From positions 869,827 to 933,826 of the forward strand of contig NZ_KE136473.1 of assembly GCF_000407145.1 (NCBI RefSeq): a stretch of DNA of 64,000 nucleotides, in the 5' to 3' direction. A model generated the notes under the pieces. That model did not search any database. It had not been told where the DNA came from and worked only from the letters and a program-made list of their open reading frames with translations. Source of the stretch: Enterococcus caccae ATCC BAA-1240 (lineage in GTDB: Bacteria > Bacillota > Bacilli > Lactobacillales > Enterococcaceae). The position numbers and the translations under genes are program-made. Of this stretch, positions 1-8,395 are shown piece after piece (within the stretch, counting starts at the first letter, position 1; the number at the start of each line of letters is the position of its first letter).

Positions 1-1
1 T

Positions 2-772
2 GAACGTTTAGAAATTCAAGATACGACGTACTTAACCAAAACCCATACGGTTGGTTATAAAAAATTAGCTGTTTTCGTTCCTGTCGATTGTGCGGCAAAT
101 ATGCGCAAAGTATTAGGACAAGCAGGCGCAGGTCTTCAAGGTGATTATTCAAATACAAGTTACTCATTGATTGGGACAGGAAGATTTACGCCTGGTGCTG
201 GTGCTAATCCAACACTTGGTACAATCGGTAAAGAAGAAGCTGTTCAAGAGGCAAAAATCGAAGTGATTTTTCCAGAAACAATCGAGGCAAAAGTAATCAA
301 AGCAATGTTAAAAGCGCATCCTTATGAAGAACCTGCGTATGATGTGTATCAGATAGAAAATATTACCAAAGAATATGGGCTGGGACGAGTAGGTAATTTA
401 AATAAGCCAATTTCTTTAAAGGATTTTGTGAAGACTGTCAAAGATACATTTGATTTAGATGGTTTAAGAATCGTAGCAGAAGATGAGAATAAACTGATTC
501 AGCGTGTTGCAATCTGTGGCGGTAGTGGTGAAAAATTCTTCCGTGATGCGATTAAAAAACAGGCAGATGTTTATATAACAGGAGATGTTTATTATCATAC
601 AGGACATGATATGCTGACAGAAGGCTTGTCCGTGATTGATCCTGGGCATTATATCGAGCAATTATGCAAACCGAAGTTGGTGGAACTATTCAATCAATGG
701 AAAAAAGATTATAATTGGGACATAACGTTTATCGAATCAAAGGTAAATACGAATCCGTTTAAATTTAGATAA
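2..772 (-). other. strand note for the partial Nif3 gene (no minus-strand gene here)
   Basis: The open reading frame over this interval is on the plus strand and is described in the next entry. I see no supportable gene on the minus strand; a 65-codon minus-strand frame near 464-661 is only a shadow. Confidence 0.3.
2..772 (+). CDS. Nif3-like dinuclear metal center hexameric protein, 5' truncated
   Basis: This is a Nif3/YqfO family protein (often labelled GTP cyclohydrolase 1 type 2 homolog), whose cellular reaction is not settled. The frame is open from base 2, so the gene starts outside the window and only about 256 C-terminal residues are visible. Family marks include [13 protein letters not shown] in the inserted PII-like domain and, near the C-terminus, [12 protein letters not shown] followed by DPGHYIE, which supplies metal-binding acidic and His residues. 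It ends 22 bp before pepT in the same direction. The family is clear; the role is not. Confidence 0.9.
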   Translation, partial: ERLEIQDTTYLTKTHTVGYKKLAVFVPVDCAANMRKVLGQAGAGLQGDYSNTSYSLIGTGRFTPGAGANPTLGTIGKEEAVQEAKIEVIFPETIEAKVIKAMLKAHPYEEPAYDVYQIENITKEYGLGRVGNLNKPISLKDFVKTVKDTFDLDGLRIVAEDENKLIQRVAICGGSGEKFFRDAIKKQADVYITGDVYYHTGHDMLTEGLSVIDPGHYIEQLCKPKLVELFNQWKKDYNWDITFIESKVNTNPFKFR

Positions 773-794
773 ACTGGAAAGAAGGAACTTAACT

Positions 795-2024
795 ATGTAT
801 GAAAATTTATTACCACGTTTTTTACGCTATGTAAAAACAGAAACTCGCTCTAACCCGAAAAGTGAAACAACTCCTTCAACTCAAACCCAAGTTGCGTTTG
901 CGCAAACGTTGAAAAAAGAATTGGAAGAAATTGGTATGAGTGATGTGCTTTATAACGAAACAAATGGTTTTGTGATTGCTACTTTGCCAAGTAATGTAGA
1001 CAAAGAAGTTCGCTCAATCGGATTTATTGCTCATATGGATACTGCAGATTTTAATGCGGTAGATGTCAATCCGCAAATCATTGAAAACTATGATGGGGAA
1101 TCAACGATCAAATTAGACAAAGAAGGAAAATTCACATTAAATACAACTGATTTTCCTAATCTAAAAAACTATGCAAATCAAACTTTGATTACAACTGATG
1201 GCACAACACTTTTAGGTGCGGATGATAAGTCTGGAATCGCTGAAATCATGACAGCAATGGAAATTTTGATCAAAAATCCATCGATCAAACATGGAACGAT
1301 TCGTGTAGCGTTTGGTCCTGATGAAGAAATCGGTGTAGGTGCTGATAAGTTTGACGTAGAGCAATTTAACGTTGATTTTGCATATACGATGGATGGCGGC
1401 CCCGTTGGTGAATTACAATATGAAACATTCAACGCAGCGCAAGCAGAAGTTACGATCCAAGGAAAAAATGTTCATCCTGGAACAGCAAAAGATACAATGA
1501 TTAATGCGTTACAGTTGGCCATCGATTTCCATAATCAATTACCACAAAACGAAGTACCAGAGAAAACAGACGGTTATGAAGGGTTTTTCCACTTAGCTCA
1601 AATGGGTGGAACACCAGAAGAAGCTCAGATGACCTATATCATCCGTGACCATGATCGTGAAAAATTTGAAGCTAGAAAAGCACTGATTCTTAAAATTCAA
1701 GAAATAATCAATCAGCCATTTGATCAAGAGCGGGTTCAAATCGATTTATTTGATCAATATTATAATATGGGTGAAGTGATTGAAAAAGATATGAGCATTA
1801 TAGAATTAGCTAAAAATGCGATGATCGAGCTAGATATCGAACCTCTGATCGAACCTGTCCGTGGCGGAACAGATGGTTCTAAAATTTCTTATCTAGGGAT
1901 TCCAACGCCGAATATTTTTGCAGGCGGCGAAAATATGCATGGACGCTTTGAATTTGTTTCATTACAAGCGATGGAGAAAGCCACAGATGTTATCGTTAAA
2001 ATTGCGGAAAATAACGCTAAATAA
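795..2024 (+). CDS. pepT: peptidase T (tripeptide aminopeptidase)
   Basis: Cytoplasmic M20-family zinc exopeptidase that removes the N-terminal residue of tripeptides. The 409-residue length is usual for PepT. AHMDTAD around residues 79-85 gives the first metal His and the catalytic Asp. GADDKSG near 141-147 carries the bridging Asp. GPDEEIG near 174-180 holds the general-base Glu. ENMHGRFE near the C-terminus supplies the last metal His. An AAGGAA ribosome site lies before the ATG. It follows the Nif3-family gene closely and may share its transcript. Confidence 0.96.
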   Translation: MYENLLPRFLRYVKTETRSNPKSETTPSTQTQVAFAQTLKKELEEIGMSDVLYNETNGFVIATLPSNVDKEVRSIGFIAHMDTADFNAVDVNPQIIENYDGESTIKLDKEGKFTLNTTDFPNLKNYANQTLITTDGTTLLGADDKSGIAEIMTAMEILIKNPSIKHGTIRVAFGPDEEIGVGADKFDVEQFNVDFAYTMDGGPVGELQYETFNAAQAEVTIQGKNVHPGTAKDTMINALQLAIDFHNQLPQNEVPEKTDGYEGFFHLAQMGGTPEEAQMTYIIRDHDREKFEARKALILKIQEIINQPFDQERVQIDLFDQYYNMGEVIEKDMSIIELAKNAMIELDIEPLIEPVRGGTDGSKISYLGIPTPNIFAGGENMHGRFEFVSLQAMEKATDVIVKIAENNAK

Positions 2025-2150
2025 TACGTATCTACTCAAATAATAGCCAAAATTGAAAAGAGGGAGTACAGTTACAAGGAGTGACTTACTTCCTATTTTT
2101 CTGGTTAAAGTTAGGTGTTTCACTGAATAATTTAATTGAAAGGAAACGTG

Positions 2151-3065
2151 ATGATAATGGAAAATGTAATGATTCTTTTTAATAAGACGTCAGGTAAAGA
2201 TAAGGGCAAAGAATTAGCGGAACAGTTTGTAGAGTATGCAAAAAATCATGGTCAAACATCCACGAATTTTTTATTAGAACAAGTTGGCCCTGATTGCGAT
2301 AGTAGTAAAACGCTTAAAAAGGCGAAAACTAAAAATGTTGATACCTTGATTTTCATCGGTGGAGATGGAACGATCAATCATAATGTGGACGATTTCAAAG
2401 AAGAATTACCACACTTAAAAGTAGGCTTATTGCCTGGCGGCACAGTAAATAATATGGCTAAGGTCTTAGGTATTCCTATGAAGTTTGAAGATGCTGCTGA
2501 TATAATTTTAGGTGGTGTTACAAGAAAAATCGATTATGGAATGATCAATAAAAAAGTCATCATTAGTACAATGACAATTGGTATTTTAGCAGATACTGCT
2601 GCGAGAATCAGCCAAGAAGATAAACAAAAATATGGAAAACTTATTTTTGTGAAGAATTTTTTCAAATTACTCGCTAAGAAAAAACGCTATCGTTTAGAGA
2701 TCAAAACCGATAAAGAGCAATGGCAAGGGAAAACACAATTAGTAACCGTGACGATGACGAATTCTGTTGGAGGTTATACCAATTTTGATGCTTCAGCGTC
2801 ACCAGATGATGGTTTGTTTCATTTGACGATCTTACCCAAATTAAACTTTTTCAAATTAGCCTTTTATCTACCAAAAATTATTTTAGGCAAGGTTTATGAA
2901 ATTCCCGGATTAAAATATATGACAGCAGCTGAAATAAGTATTAAAAATACATCCGAAAAGAAAGTAGGGACACGTGTTGATGGAGATCCGAGCGAAGATT
3001 TGCCAGTTCAAATGAACGTCGTCAAACATGGTCTTACAGTTTTTGTACCAAAATCTTCGAGCTGA
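2151..3065 (+). CDS. diacylglycerol kinase family lipid kinase
   Basis: Cytoplasmic or membrane-peripheral kinase of the DgkB/YegS/LCB5 superfamily, which phosphorylates diacylglycerol or a similar lipid. The nucleotide-binding GGDGT motif is at residues 70-74, and LPGGTVNNMAK follows about 30 residues later, as in the family. An in-frame TTG at 2136 overlaps the ribosome site; AAAGGA at 2139-2144 sits 6 bases before ATG 2151, so I start there (304 residues). The exact lipid cannot be told from sequence. Confidence 0.9.
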   Translation: MIMENVMILFNKTSGKDKGKELAEQFVEYAKNHGQTSTNFLLEQVGPDCDSSKTLKKAKTKNVDTLIFIGGDGTINHNVDDFKEELPHLKVGLLPGGTVNNMAKVLGIPMKFEDAADIILGGVTRKIDYGMINKKVIISTMTIGILADTAARISQEDKQKYGKLIFVKNFFKLLAKKKRYRLEIKTDKEQWQGKTQLVTVTMTNSVGGYTNFDASASPDDGLFHLTILPKLNFFKLAFYLPKIILGKVYEIPGLKYMTAAEISIKNTSEKKVGTRVDGDPSEDLPVQMNVVKHGLTVFVPKSSS

Positions 3066-3148
3066 TTTTGATTGGATTGTTAAATTTCCTTTACAATTCT
3101 TGTTCTTTAAGGGTATCCTAATAAGAGAACGATATTGGAGGAAAAAGT

Positions 3149-3427
3149 ATGACAGAGTTTTTGAAGCATTTACCTTGGGTGTATTTACTTAGTCTAAATG
3201 TGATTGAATTTTTTGCAATGTATATAGACAAACAGCGAGCTAGAAGAAGAAAATGGCGGATACCAGAATCCAATTTGCTCTTTATCGGAGTGATTGGCGG
3301 TGGAGCTGGTGGTTTACTAGCTCAGCAATTATTTCATCATAAAACAAGAAAGTTACGCTTTTATTTTGCTTTTATTTTTGGTACACTTGTAGCTATTGCA
3401 ATTATTTATTTTAGTTATAAAAGATAA
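3149..3427 (+). CDS. DUF1294 family small membrane protein
   Basis: 92-residue membrane protein with about three hydrophobic stretches. The family mark is the Asp-Lys-x-x-Ala-Arg block after the first helix (YIDKQRARRRKWRIPE), followed by a Gly-rich segment (GGGAGGL) and a basic HHKTRK turn. DUF1294 proteins have no established function. A GGAGG site precedes the ATG. It lies 30 bp before the next gene, with which it is probably co-transcribed. Confidence 0.85.
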   Translation: MTEFLKHLPWVYLLSLNVIEFFAMYIDKQRARRRKWRIPESNLLFIGVIGGGAGGLLAQQLFHHKTRKLRFYFAFIFGTLVAIAIIYFSYKR

Positions 3428-3457
3428 TCGTGAATACAAATTTAGTGGGGAGAAACT

Positions 3458-4495
3458 ATGAAGAGCAATTCCAAAACAAAAGTTTTCCTAAATATCAGTT
3501 TGTTGGCTGTTTTTATCGGAGTGATCATCTATGTCATGGACAATTCTCTCAGTGATATTTTTGCTCAGCTAATGAAAACAAGCTGGGTCGTTGTTGGTCT
3601 GGTTATTTTATTGGGAGTAGTTTATCAAATTGTAGAAGGTCGATCGATTAAAGAGATTGCTTCTTATTTTCAGAGAGACTTCACGACGAAAGATGGTTTT
3701 TTTACTTCATGTTATGTTGCTTTTTATCGGGTGATTTCTTTTGGGACAGGGACACTACTTTCTGAAATTTATTTTTATAAGAAAAAAGGTTTAGCTGTTT
3801 CTCAGGGAGTCGGTGTTACTGCGTTGCATATGATCATGTATAAAGTAGCTGTTATTTTTTTATCTATTATAGGATTGATATTTCAGTTTTCTTTATTTTA
3901 TGAGCATTCGCCAAAAATGATTCCTTTTATTTTAGTAGGTGTTGGGCTGACGTTTGTCATTATTTTTTCGTTACTGATTCTTTCAAGTAGCATCAACCTA
4001 CAAGTACTTCTAATAAAATGGACCGATAAACACTTTAAACGCAAAAAATTACGTGACTGGGTAGATAAGTGCAATCTACAAATTTATTCTTTGAGAGAAA
4101 CGGTTCAAACGATTACGAAAGACCGCTCTGCAATGATTCGGATTTTCGGCTGGAATGTAGCAAAATTACTTTTCTGGTATGTGATTCCTTATGTTGTACT
4201 TGTTGAAAATCATCCAACAATTGATTTTCTTTTAGTGGTTTCTTTTACAAGCTTTTCTGTTATTTTATCAGGTGTTTTTCCAACCCCGGCAGGTATTGGA
4301 CCATTTGAATTCGTTTATTTATTGCTGTTTAAACCGATTGTTGGAACAGTTGATGCGGTATCGTCCTTGCTATTGTACCGTTTTGGTAGCTTTGTTTTGC
4401 CTTTTTTGATTGGTTTTGTTTATGTGTTGATCCAAAAAAGAAGAGACATCAAAATGGATCTTTCCGCAGCTAGAAAAGAGAAAAAAGAAACATGA
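3458..4495 (+). CDS. flippase-like / lysylphosphatidylglycerol synthase transmembrane region family protein (UPF0104)
   Basis: 345-residue polytopic membrane protein resembling the YbhN/UPF0104 family and the N-terminal flippase half of MprF, but without the C-terminal aminoacyl-transferase domain. The family mark is the PTPAGIGPFEFVY segment near the C-terminus. About eight hydrophobic helices are visible and the tail is highly charged (KMDLSAARKEKKET). A role in moving or exposing lipids is inferred from the family only. It is followed by a two-hairpin terminator element. Confidence 0.8.
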   Translation: MKSNSKTKVFLNISLLAVFIGVIIYVMDNSLSDIFAQLMKTSWVVVGLVILLGVVYQIVEGRSIKEIASYFQRDFTTKDGFFTSCYVAFYRVISFGTGTLLSEIYFYKKKGLAVSQGVGVTALHMIMYKVAVIFLSIIGLIFQFSLFYEHSPKMIPFILVGVGLTFVIIFSLLILSSSINLQVLLIKWTDKHFKRKKLRDWVDKCNLQIYSLRETVQTITKDRSAMIRIFGWNVAKLLFWYVIPYVVLVENHPTIDFLLVVSFTSFSVILSGVFPTPAGIGPFEFVYLLLFKPIVGTVDAVSSLLLYRFGSFVLPFLIGFVYVLIQKRRDIKMDLSAARKEKKET

Positions 4496-4507
4496 TGTTT
4501 ATCAGAT

Positions 4508-4618
4508 GGTGGAGACAGAAGTGTTTATTTCTGCAGGAATTGTTTCTGTTCCCACCGTTATTCAAATTTCTTGTGTCTGGGATTTGACTCATAGAGTTAT
4601 GTCCCAGACACCTTTTTT
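4508..4618 (+). terminator. two-hairpin terminator element, repeat family copy A
   Basis: A first hairpin pairs 4508-4520 with 4543-4556. After a 16-nt linker containing GTTATTCAAATT, a second hairpin pairs 4573-4590 with 4594-4611 around the core ACTC-ata-GAGT, followed by a T-run. The same core and linker recur in four other places in this window. Confidence 0.85.
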
Positions 4619-4619
4619 T

Positions 4620-4648
4620 ATCGACTTAAAAAAATACTATGGTATACT
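4620..4648 (+). promoter_or_regulatory. putative promoter of the thi operon
   Basis: TATACT at 4643-4648 is a good -10 box. A poor -35-like ATCGAC lies 17 nt upstream at 4620-4625. It places the transcript start just upstream of the TPP riboswitch. Confidence 0.5.
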
Positions 4649-4655
4649 TTAGATA

Positions 4656-4742
4656 AGTACTAGGGGAGTCATTTTGACTGAGATGTTCACTTGAACGGAC
4701 CCTTTGAACCTGTGAGTTGATACTCGCGTAGGGAAGTAGTCT
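4656..4742 (+). promoter_or_regulatory. TPP riboswitch (THI element)
   Basis: The conserved THI-box parts are in order: ACTAGGGGAGTC, then GACTGAGATG, then ACCCTTTGAACCTG, then GCGTAGGGAAGTAGT. The 5' ACTA pairs with the 3' TAGT to close P1. Binding of thiamine pyrophosphate would shut down the following tenA-thiM-thiD-thiE operon. Confidence 0.96.
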
Positions 4743-4760
4743 AAGAAATAGAATAACCTG

Positions 4761-4808
4761 ACGAAACTCTATGAAATGGTTCTTTGACATTTCATGGCGT
4801 TTTTTTCT
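4761..4808 (+). terminator. riboswitch expression-platform terminator
   Basis: ATGAAATG (4771-4778) pairs with CATTTCAT (4788-4795), extended by ACG/CGT, followed by a run of T. It lies between the TPP aptamer and tenA, so the ligand probably acts by premature termination. An in-frame ATG at 4771 lies in this hairpin and should not be taken as the start of tenA. Confidence 0.85.
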
Positions 4809-4848
4809 GTTTTTAAGATTCTTCTCAAAAATTATGAGGAGGAATTGT

Positions 4849-5520
4849 ATGATATTTACCGAAGAAGTAAGAAAGTCTGCTGAAAGGATTTGGCGAAAAA
4901 GTAAGGAACATGCGTTTATTTCAGAATTAAAAGCAGGGACGTTGCCACCTGAAATTTTTCGTTTTTATTTAATCCAAGATCGCTATTATCTGGAACAATT
5001 TAGTAAAATCCATTTGAAAGCTGCAGATATAGCAGTAGAAAAAGAGCTTAAAACAATATTTTTAACAGCTGTAGAAAGCTTAGAAGCAGCCGAAATTTCA
5101 GTTAGAAATACATTTTTTAAAGAATTAGAAGTAACAGATGAGCAAATTAGTCAAACGCCAATTGCGCCTACCGCTTATCATTACACTTCGCATATGTATC
5201 GAGAAGTTGAGAGTAAAAGTTTGGCTAGAATTGTAGCTGCTTTATTACCTTGCTATTGGTTATATCAAGAAATTGGAGATGAATTAATAAAAAGTGGTTC
5301 TCCAAATCCGTTATATCAACGATGGATCGAAACCTATAATAGTGATGGTTATCGGGAATCTGTTCTTACACAAAAAAGACTGACAGATTATCTGGCTGAA
5401 CAAGTTTCAAAAGAAGAGCGTGTACTGATGAAACAAGCATTTATAATCAGTAGTTATGAAGAATTAAGTTTTTGGGAAATGGCGTATACAAAACAACAAT
5501 GGGGGGGAAAGCATGCTTAA
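4849..5520 (+). CDS. tenA: TenA family aminopyrimidine aminohydrolase (thiaminase II)
   Basis: Cytoplasmic hydrolase that converts aminopyrimidine breakdown products of thiamine to HMP for salvage. Started at ATG 4849, behind GAGGAGG, the protein has 223 residues. The catalytic Cys falls at residue 135 (LLPCYW) and the Glu at 205 (YEELSFWEMAY), the same numbers as in Bacillus subtilis TenA. First gene after the TPP riboswitch; its end overlaps thiM by 8 bp. Confidence 0.95.
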   Translation: MIFTEEVRKSAERIWRKSKEHAFISELKAGTLPPEIFRFYLIQDRYYLEQFSKIHLKAADIAVEKELKTIFLTAVESLEAAEISVRNTFFKELEVTDEQISQTPIAPTAYHYTSHMYREVESKSLARIVAALLPCYWLYQEIGDELIKSGSPNPLYQRWIETYNSDGYRESVLTQKRLTDYLAEQVSKEERVLMKQAFIISSYEELSFWEMAYTKQQWGGKHA

Positions 5521-6322
5521 TTACAAATTAATCGATAAGTTACGTACAAAAAATCCACTGGTTCACACTATTACTAATATTGTTGTCGCAAATGATTCTG
5601 CTAATGGTTTGTTGGCAATTGGCGCTTCACCATTTATGTCTAGTACACTTGCCGAAATGGAAGAAGTTGCAGCAATTGCAGAGGTTGTTGTTTTGAATAT
5701 GGGGACTTTGGATGATGAACAATTAGCTGCGATGATACTTGTTGGTAAAAAAGCGAATGAATTAGGAAAACCTGTTGTTTTAGATCCAGTAGGAGCTGGT
5801 GCCACGAATTATCGTAAACAATCGGTTGAACAACTGCTAAGACAAGTCAAACCAACTTTGATTCGAGGAAATGCTGGAGAAATTGCGGCGTTAAGCGGAA
5901 TTACTTGGGCATCTAAAGGGGTTGATGCTGGAGAAGGTTCAGGAGACATTAAGAAAATTGCAGAAAAACTAGCACTTGAAACAAACTGTTTTATCGCAGT
6001 AAGTGGCAAAATCGATTGTATAACAGATGGTAGTCGAACGTACTTTGTAAAAAATGGTACGCCAGATTTTACGAAAATGACAGGTGCAGGATGTTTACAT
6101 GGTTGTGTTTGTGGTGCTTTTTTAGGAGTTGATGAGAAGCGTTCATTAGAAAGCGTTGTCGTTGCTAGTACAATGTATGCTTTAGCAGGAGAACTTGTTG
6201 CAGAGCAGTTAACAGGTGTTGCGGTTGGATCGTTTAGGACGTATTTATTGGATCAATTATCAGGATTAGATAGTAAGCTCGTTCAGGAAAAAGCTATAAT
6301 CGAAAGGATAGATGAAAAATGA
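5513..6322 (+). CDS. thiM: hydroxyethylthiazole kinase
   Basis: Phosphorylates the thiazole alcohol THZ, feeding ThiE with the thiazole half of thiamine. 269 residues, ribokinase-like fold. Marks: NPLVHTITN at the N-terminus, VLDPVGAGAT in the middle, and the ATP/anion-hole motif TGAGCLHGC, with the Gly-Ala-Gly-Cys typical of ThiM. The ATG overlaps the tenA end and the TGA overlaps the thiD ATG, which implies translational coupling in one operon. Confidence 0.95.
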   Translation: MLNYKLIDKLRTKNPLVHTITNIVVANDSANGLLAIGASPFMSSTLAEMEEVAAIAEVVVLNMGTLDDEQLAAMILVGKKANELGKPVVLDPVGAGATNYRKQSVEQLLRQVKPTLIRGNAGEIAALSGITWASKGVDAGEGSGDIKKIAEKLALETNCFIAVSGKIDCITDGSRTYFVKNGTPDFTKMTGAGCLHGCVCGAFLGVDEKRSLESVVVASTMYALAGELVAEQLTGVAVGSFRTYLLDQLSGLDSKLVQEKAIIERIDEK

Positions 6323-7128
6323 ATGAAACGATTCAAGCGTTGACGATTGCTGGGTTTGATAGTGGTGGTGGTGCTGGAATGCAAGCGGATCTAAAGACAT
6401 TTCAAGAACGATTTGTTTTTGGTACGTCTGTTTTGACAGCATTACCAATTCAAAATACCCAAGGTGTAAAAAAAGTCTATGATATTTCGTTAGAAGCGAT
6501 TCAAGACCAATTAGATGTTGTGAATGAAGACTTCTCAATTTCAGCAGTAAAAACAGGTATGCTGTTTAATACTGACATTACACAATTAGTTACAACATTT
6601 TTGAAAACGGCTGATTTTGGTCCAGTAGTTGTAGATCCTGTAATGATTGCTAAAAGCGGCCATGCGTTACTAAAAGAATCTGCAGTTAAAGCTTTGATTT
6701 CAGAACTTTTACCTCAAGCATATATTGTCACGCCCAATATACCAGAAGCTGAGGTAATTACAAACATGACGATCTCTACCAAAAACGATAGGATTACCGC
6801 AGCAAGGAAGATTCAAGCTTTGGGTGCAAAAAATATTGTTATCAAAGGTGGACATCATCTTGAAATGGAACAATCTTCAGATTTGTTGTTGCTTGAAGAT
6901 GGTCAAATAGAGTGGTTGTCTGCACCAAGAATCAACACTAAAAATACGCATGGTACAGGCTGTACTTTTTCAGCCTGTATCACAGCAGAATTAGCTAAAG
7001 GAAATACAGTTAAGTCAGCTGTTCATACCGCTAAAGGATTTATTCAAGCCGCAATCGCAAATGAAATTCAAGTAGGACTTGGTAACGGACCGACAAATCA
7101 TTGGGCCTATAGAAAAGGTAGCGAATGA
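6319..7128 (+). CDS. thiD: bifunctional hydroxymethylpyrimidine kinase / phosphomethylpyrimidine kinase
   Basis: Converts HMP to HMP-PP in two phosphorylations. 269 residues. TIAGFDSGGGAGMQADLKTF at the N-terminus is the ThiD/PdxK substrate loop; the usual AGSD is AGFD here. VVDPVMIAKSG and the anion hole GTGCTFSA follow. The ATGA overlaps at both ends keep it in frame with the thi operon. Some family members also phosphorylate pyridoxal, but the operon favours the thiamine role. Confidence 0.94.
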   Translation: MNETIQALTIAGFDSGGGAGMQADLKTFQERFVFGTSVLTALPIQNTQGVKKVYDISLEAIQDQLDVVNEDFSISAVKTGMLFNTDITQLVTTFLKTADFGPVVVDPVMIAKSGHALLKESAVKALISELLPQAYIVTPNIPEAEVITNMTISTKNDRITAARKIQALGAKNIVIKGGHHLEMEQSSDLLLLEDGQIEWLSAPRINTKNTHGTGCTFSACITAELAKGNTVKSAVHTAKGFIQAAIANEIQVGLGNGPTNHWAYRKGSE

Positions 7129-7760
7129 TGAAAAACAGTAAAGAAATAGTATCTGTTTATTTTATTGCTGGCACTCAAGATATTCAGTCTGGGCATTTGT
7201 TGGATGTCTTGGAGCAAGCTTTGAAAGCTGGAATCACTTGCTTTCAATATCGAGAAAAAGGCGAAGGGAGTATCGAGAACCCAAACGCCAAGATGCGGAC
7301 GGCCAAACAGTGTCAATTACTGTGTCAACAATACAATGTACCGTTTTTGATCAATGATGATGTCGCTTTAGCCCTAGAAATAGGGGCTGATGGAATTCAT
7401 GTGGGGCAAACAGACCAAGCAATCAAGAATGTGCTAAGTTTGTTCTCTGGTAAAATCGTTGGTTTGTCTTGCCACGATGAAAAAGAAGTGAAAGCAGCTA
7501 ATAAACTACCAGAAATTACGTACTATGGTATTGGACCTGTATATGGCACACAATCTAAAAAAGATGCCCAACGGCCAATTGGTTTAATGAAGTTGCAAAA
7601 ATTAGTAGAGCTAGCCGAAAAACCGGTCGTTGCGGTTGGAGGAATCAGTACAGAAAATGTTCATAGCGTATTAAAAACAACTGTAGATGGTGTTTCAGTA
7701 ATTTCAGCGATTACTCAAGCAAATCAGATTGAAGATGCTGTTAGGACATTAAAACGATAA
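7125..7760 (+). CDS. thiE: thiamine phosphate synthase
   Basis: Joins HMP-PP and thiazole phosphate to make thiamine phosphate. 211 residues, TIM barrel. Marks: FQYREKG, FLINDDVALALEIGADGIHVGQ and GIGPVYGT in order, and the closing VAVGGIS phosphate-binding strand. Last gene of the TPP-riboswitch operon. No de novo thiazole or thiC gene is present here, so the operon is salvage only. A kinase making TPP from thiamine phosphate or thiamine must be elsewhere. Confidence 0.95.
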   Translation: MMKNSKEIVSVYFIAGTQDIQSGHLLDVLEQALKAGITCFQYREKGEGSIENPNAKMRTAKQCQLLCQQYNVPFLINDDVALALEIGADGIHVGQTDQAIKNVLSLFSGKIVGLSCHDEKEVKAANKLPEITYYGIGPVYGTQSKKDAQRPIGLMKLQKLVELAEKPVVAVGGISTENVHSVLKTTVDGVSVISAITQANQIEDAVRTLKR

Positions 7761-7786
7761 CAGTTATAAAGAAAAATAGAACAATT

Positions 7787-7835
7787 AAAGAGCAAATGAA
7801 ATCAGTTCTGTTGATTTTGTTTGCTCTTTAAAAAT
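7787..7835 (+). terminator. terminator of the thi operon
   Basis: AAAGAGCAAA at 7787 onward pairs with TTTGCTCTTT ending at 7829, with further ATCA/TTGAT pairing inside. The tail after the stem is A-rich on this strand, so the T-run is weak. Confidence 0.7.
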
Positions 7836-8395
7836 AGATTGGATTTTTTTTTAGCTGAGGTTGCTTCTGATCCCATCGTTTATCTGCTGTGATTCCAGAA
7901 CACCAATGGTTGAAATGGAATCCATTTAATATGTTAAACATTGAAAATACAATCATGGAAAATGTGGATGTTCAGAATAGTGACCTATCATACTTGAATT
8001 TCTGGTAAATGACTGAAGGGATTATCGTCTATAGTGTGATTATTTATTTAATGATACAACTATTATTTAAGAAGAGAGAGATCTTGTTGAATTGATTCTC
8101 CAGTCCCAAGATTGCTCCTTTTCTGAAGGTTAATTACCAAATTTTAATATGGATGAGAAAAAGCAAAAAGAGGATGGCTTTGAAATAGAGGCTGAAACTT
8201 TGTACTATAAGGCTTTTGGTCCTTTTTTTTTATAAAGATAGAAAAGATTTATTAGAGAACCTTAGTGTTTGTATTTTTAATCTAATAAATTGCTAATAAA
8301 ACCGATATTTATGCATGTGAAAGCTTGTTTAAATTCTTAAAAATGATTATGATTAAAAAGATATTTTATACTTAATTATGATTAGGAGTGTTTCG
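7836..8395. other. 560-bp gap with gene remnants, no intact gene
   Basis: No open frame of useful length. The first half holds a decayed permease C-terminus, listed separately. From about 8100 on the sequence is AT-rich. A T-run at 8222-8231 after AAGGCTTTTGGTCC could be a weak terminator. Confidence 0.6.
7871..8095 (+). pseudogene. remnant of an ABC-2 type permease C-terminus
   Basis: One frame reads 75 codons with a single in-frame TAA at 8006-8008. Read through, it gives a segment with WLKWNPFNMLNIENT, then DLSYLNFW-stop-MTEGIIVYSV, a hydrophobic helix, and the end LLFKKREILLN. ABC-2 export permeases often end with KWNPxNMLN, a last helix and FKKRxV. No start or upstream domains remain; another frame just upstream reads AEVASDPIVYLL, suggesting a frameshift. 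The assignment rests on my reading of the family ending. Confidence 0.45.

Noticed and set aside
4771..4848. Upstream ATG extending tenA by 26 residues
   Set aside because: This ATG lies inside the riboswitch terminator hairpin. ATG 4849 has a GAGGAGG site and gives the catalytic residues at the expected numbers 135 and 205.
8210..8232. Terminator near a T-run
   Set aside because: The stem AAGG/CCTT is only four pairs. It is mentioned in the gap entry but not listed as a feature.
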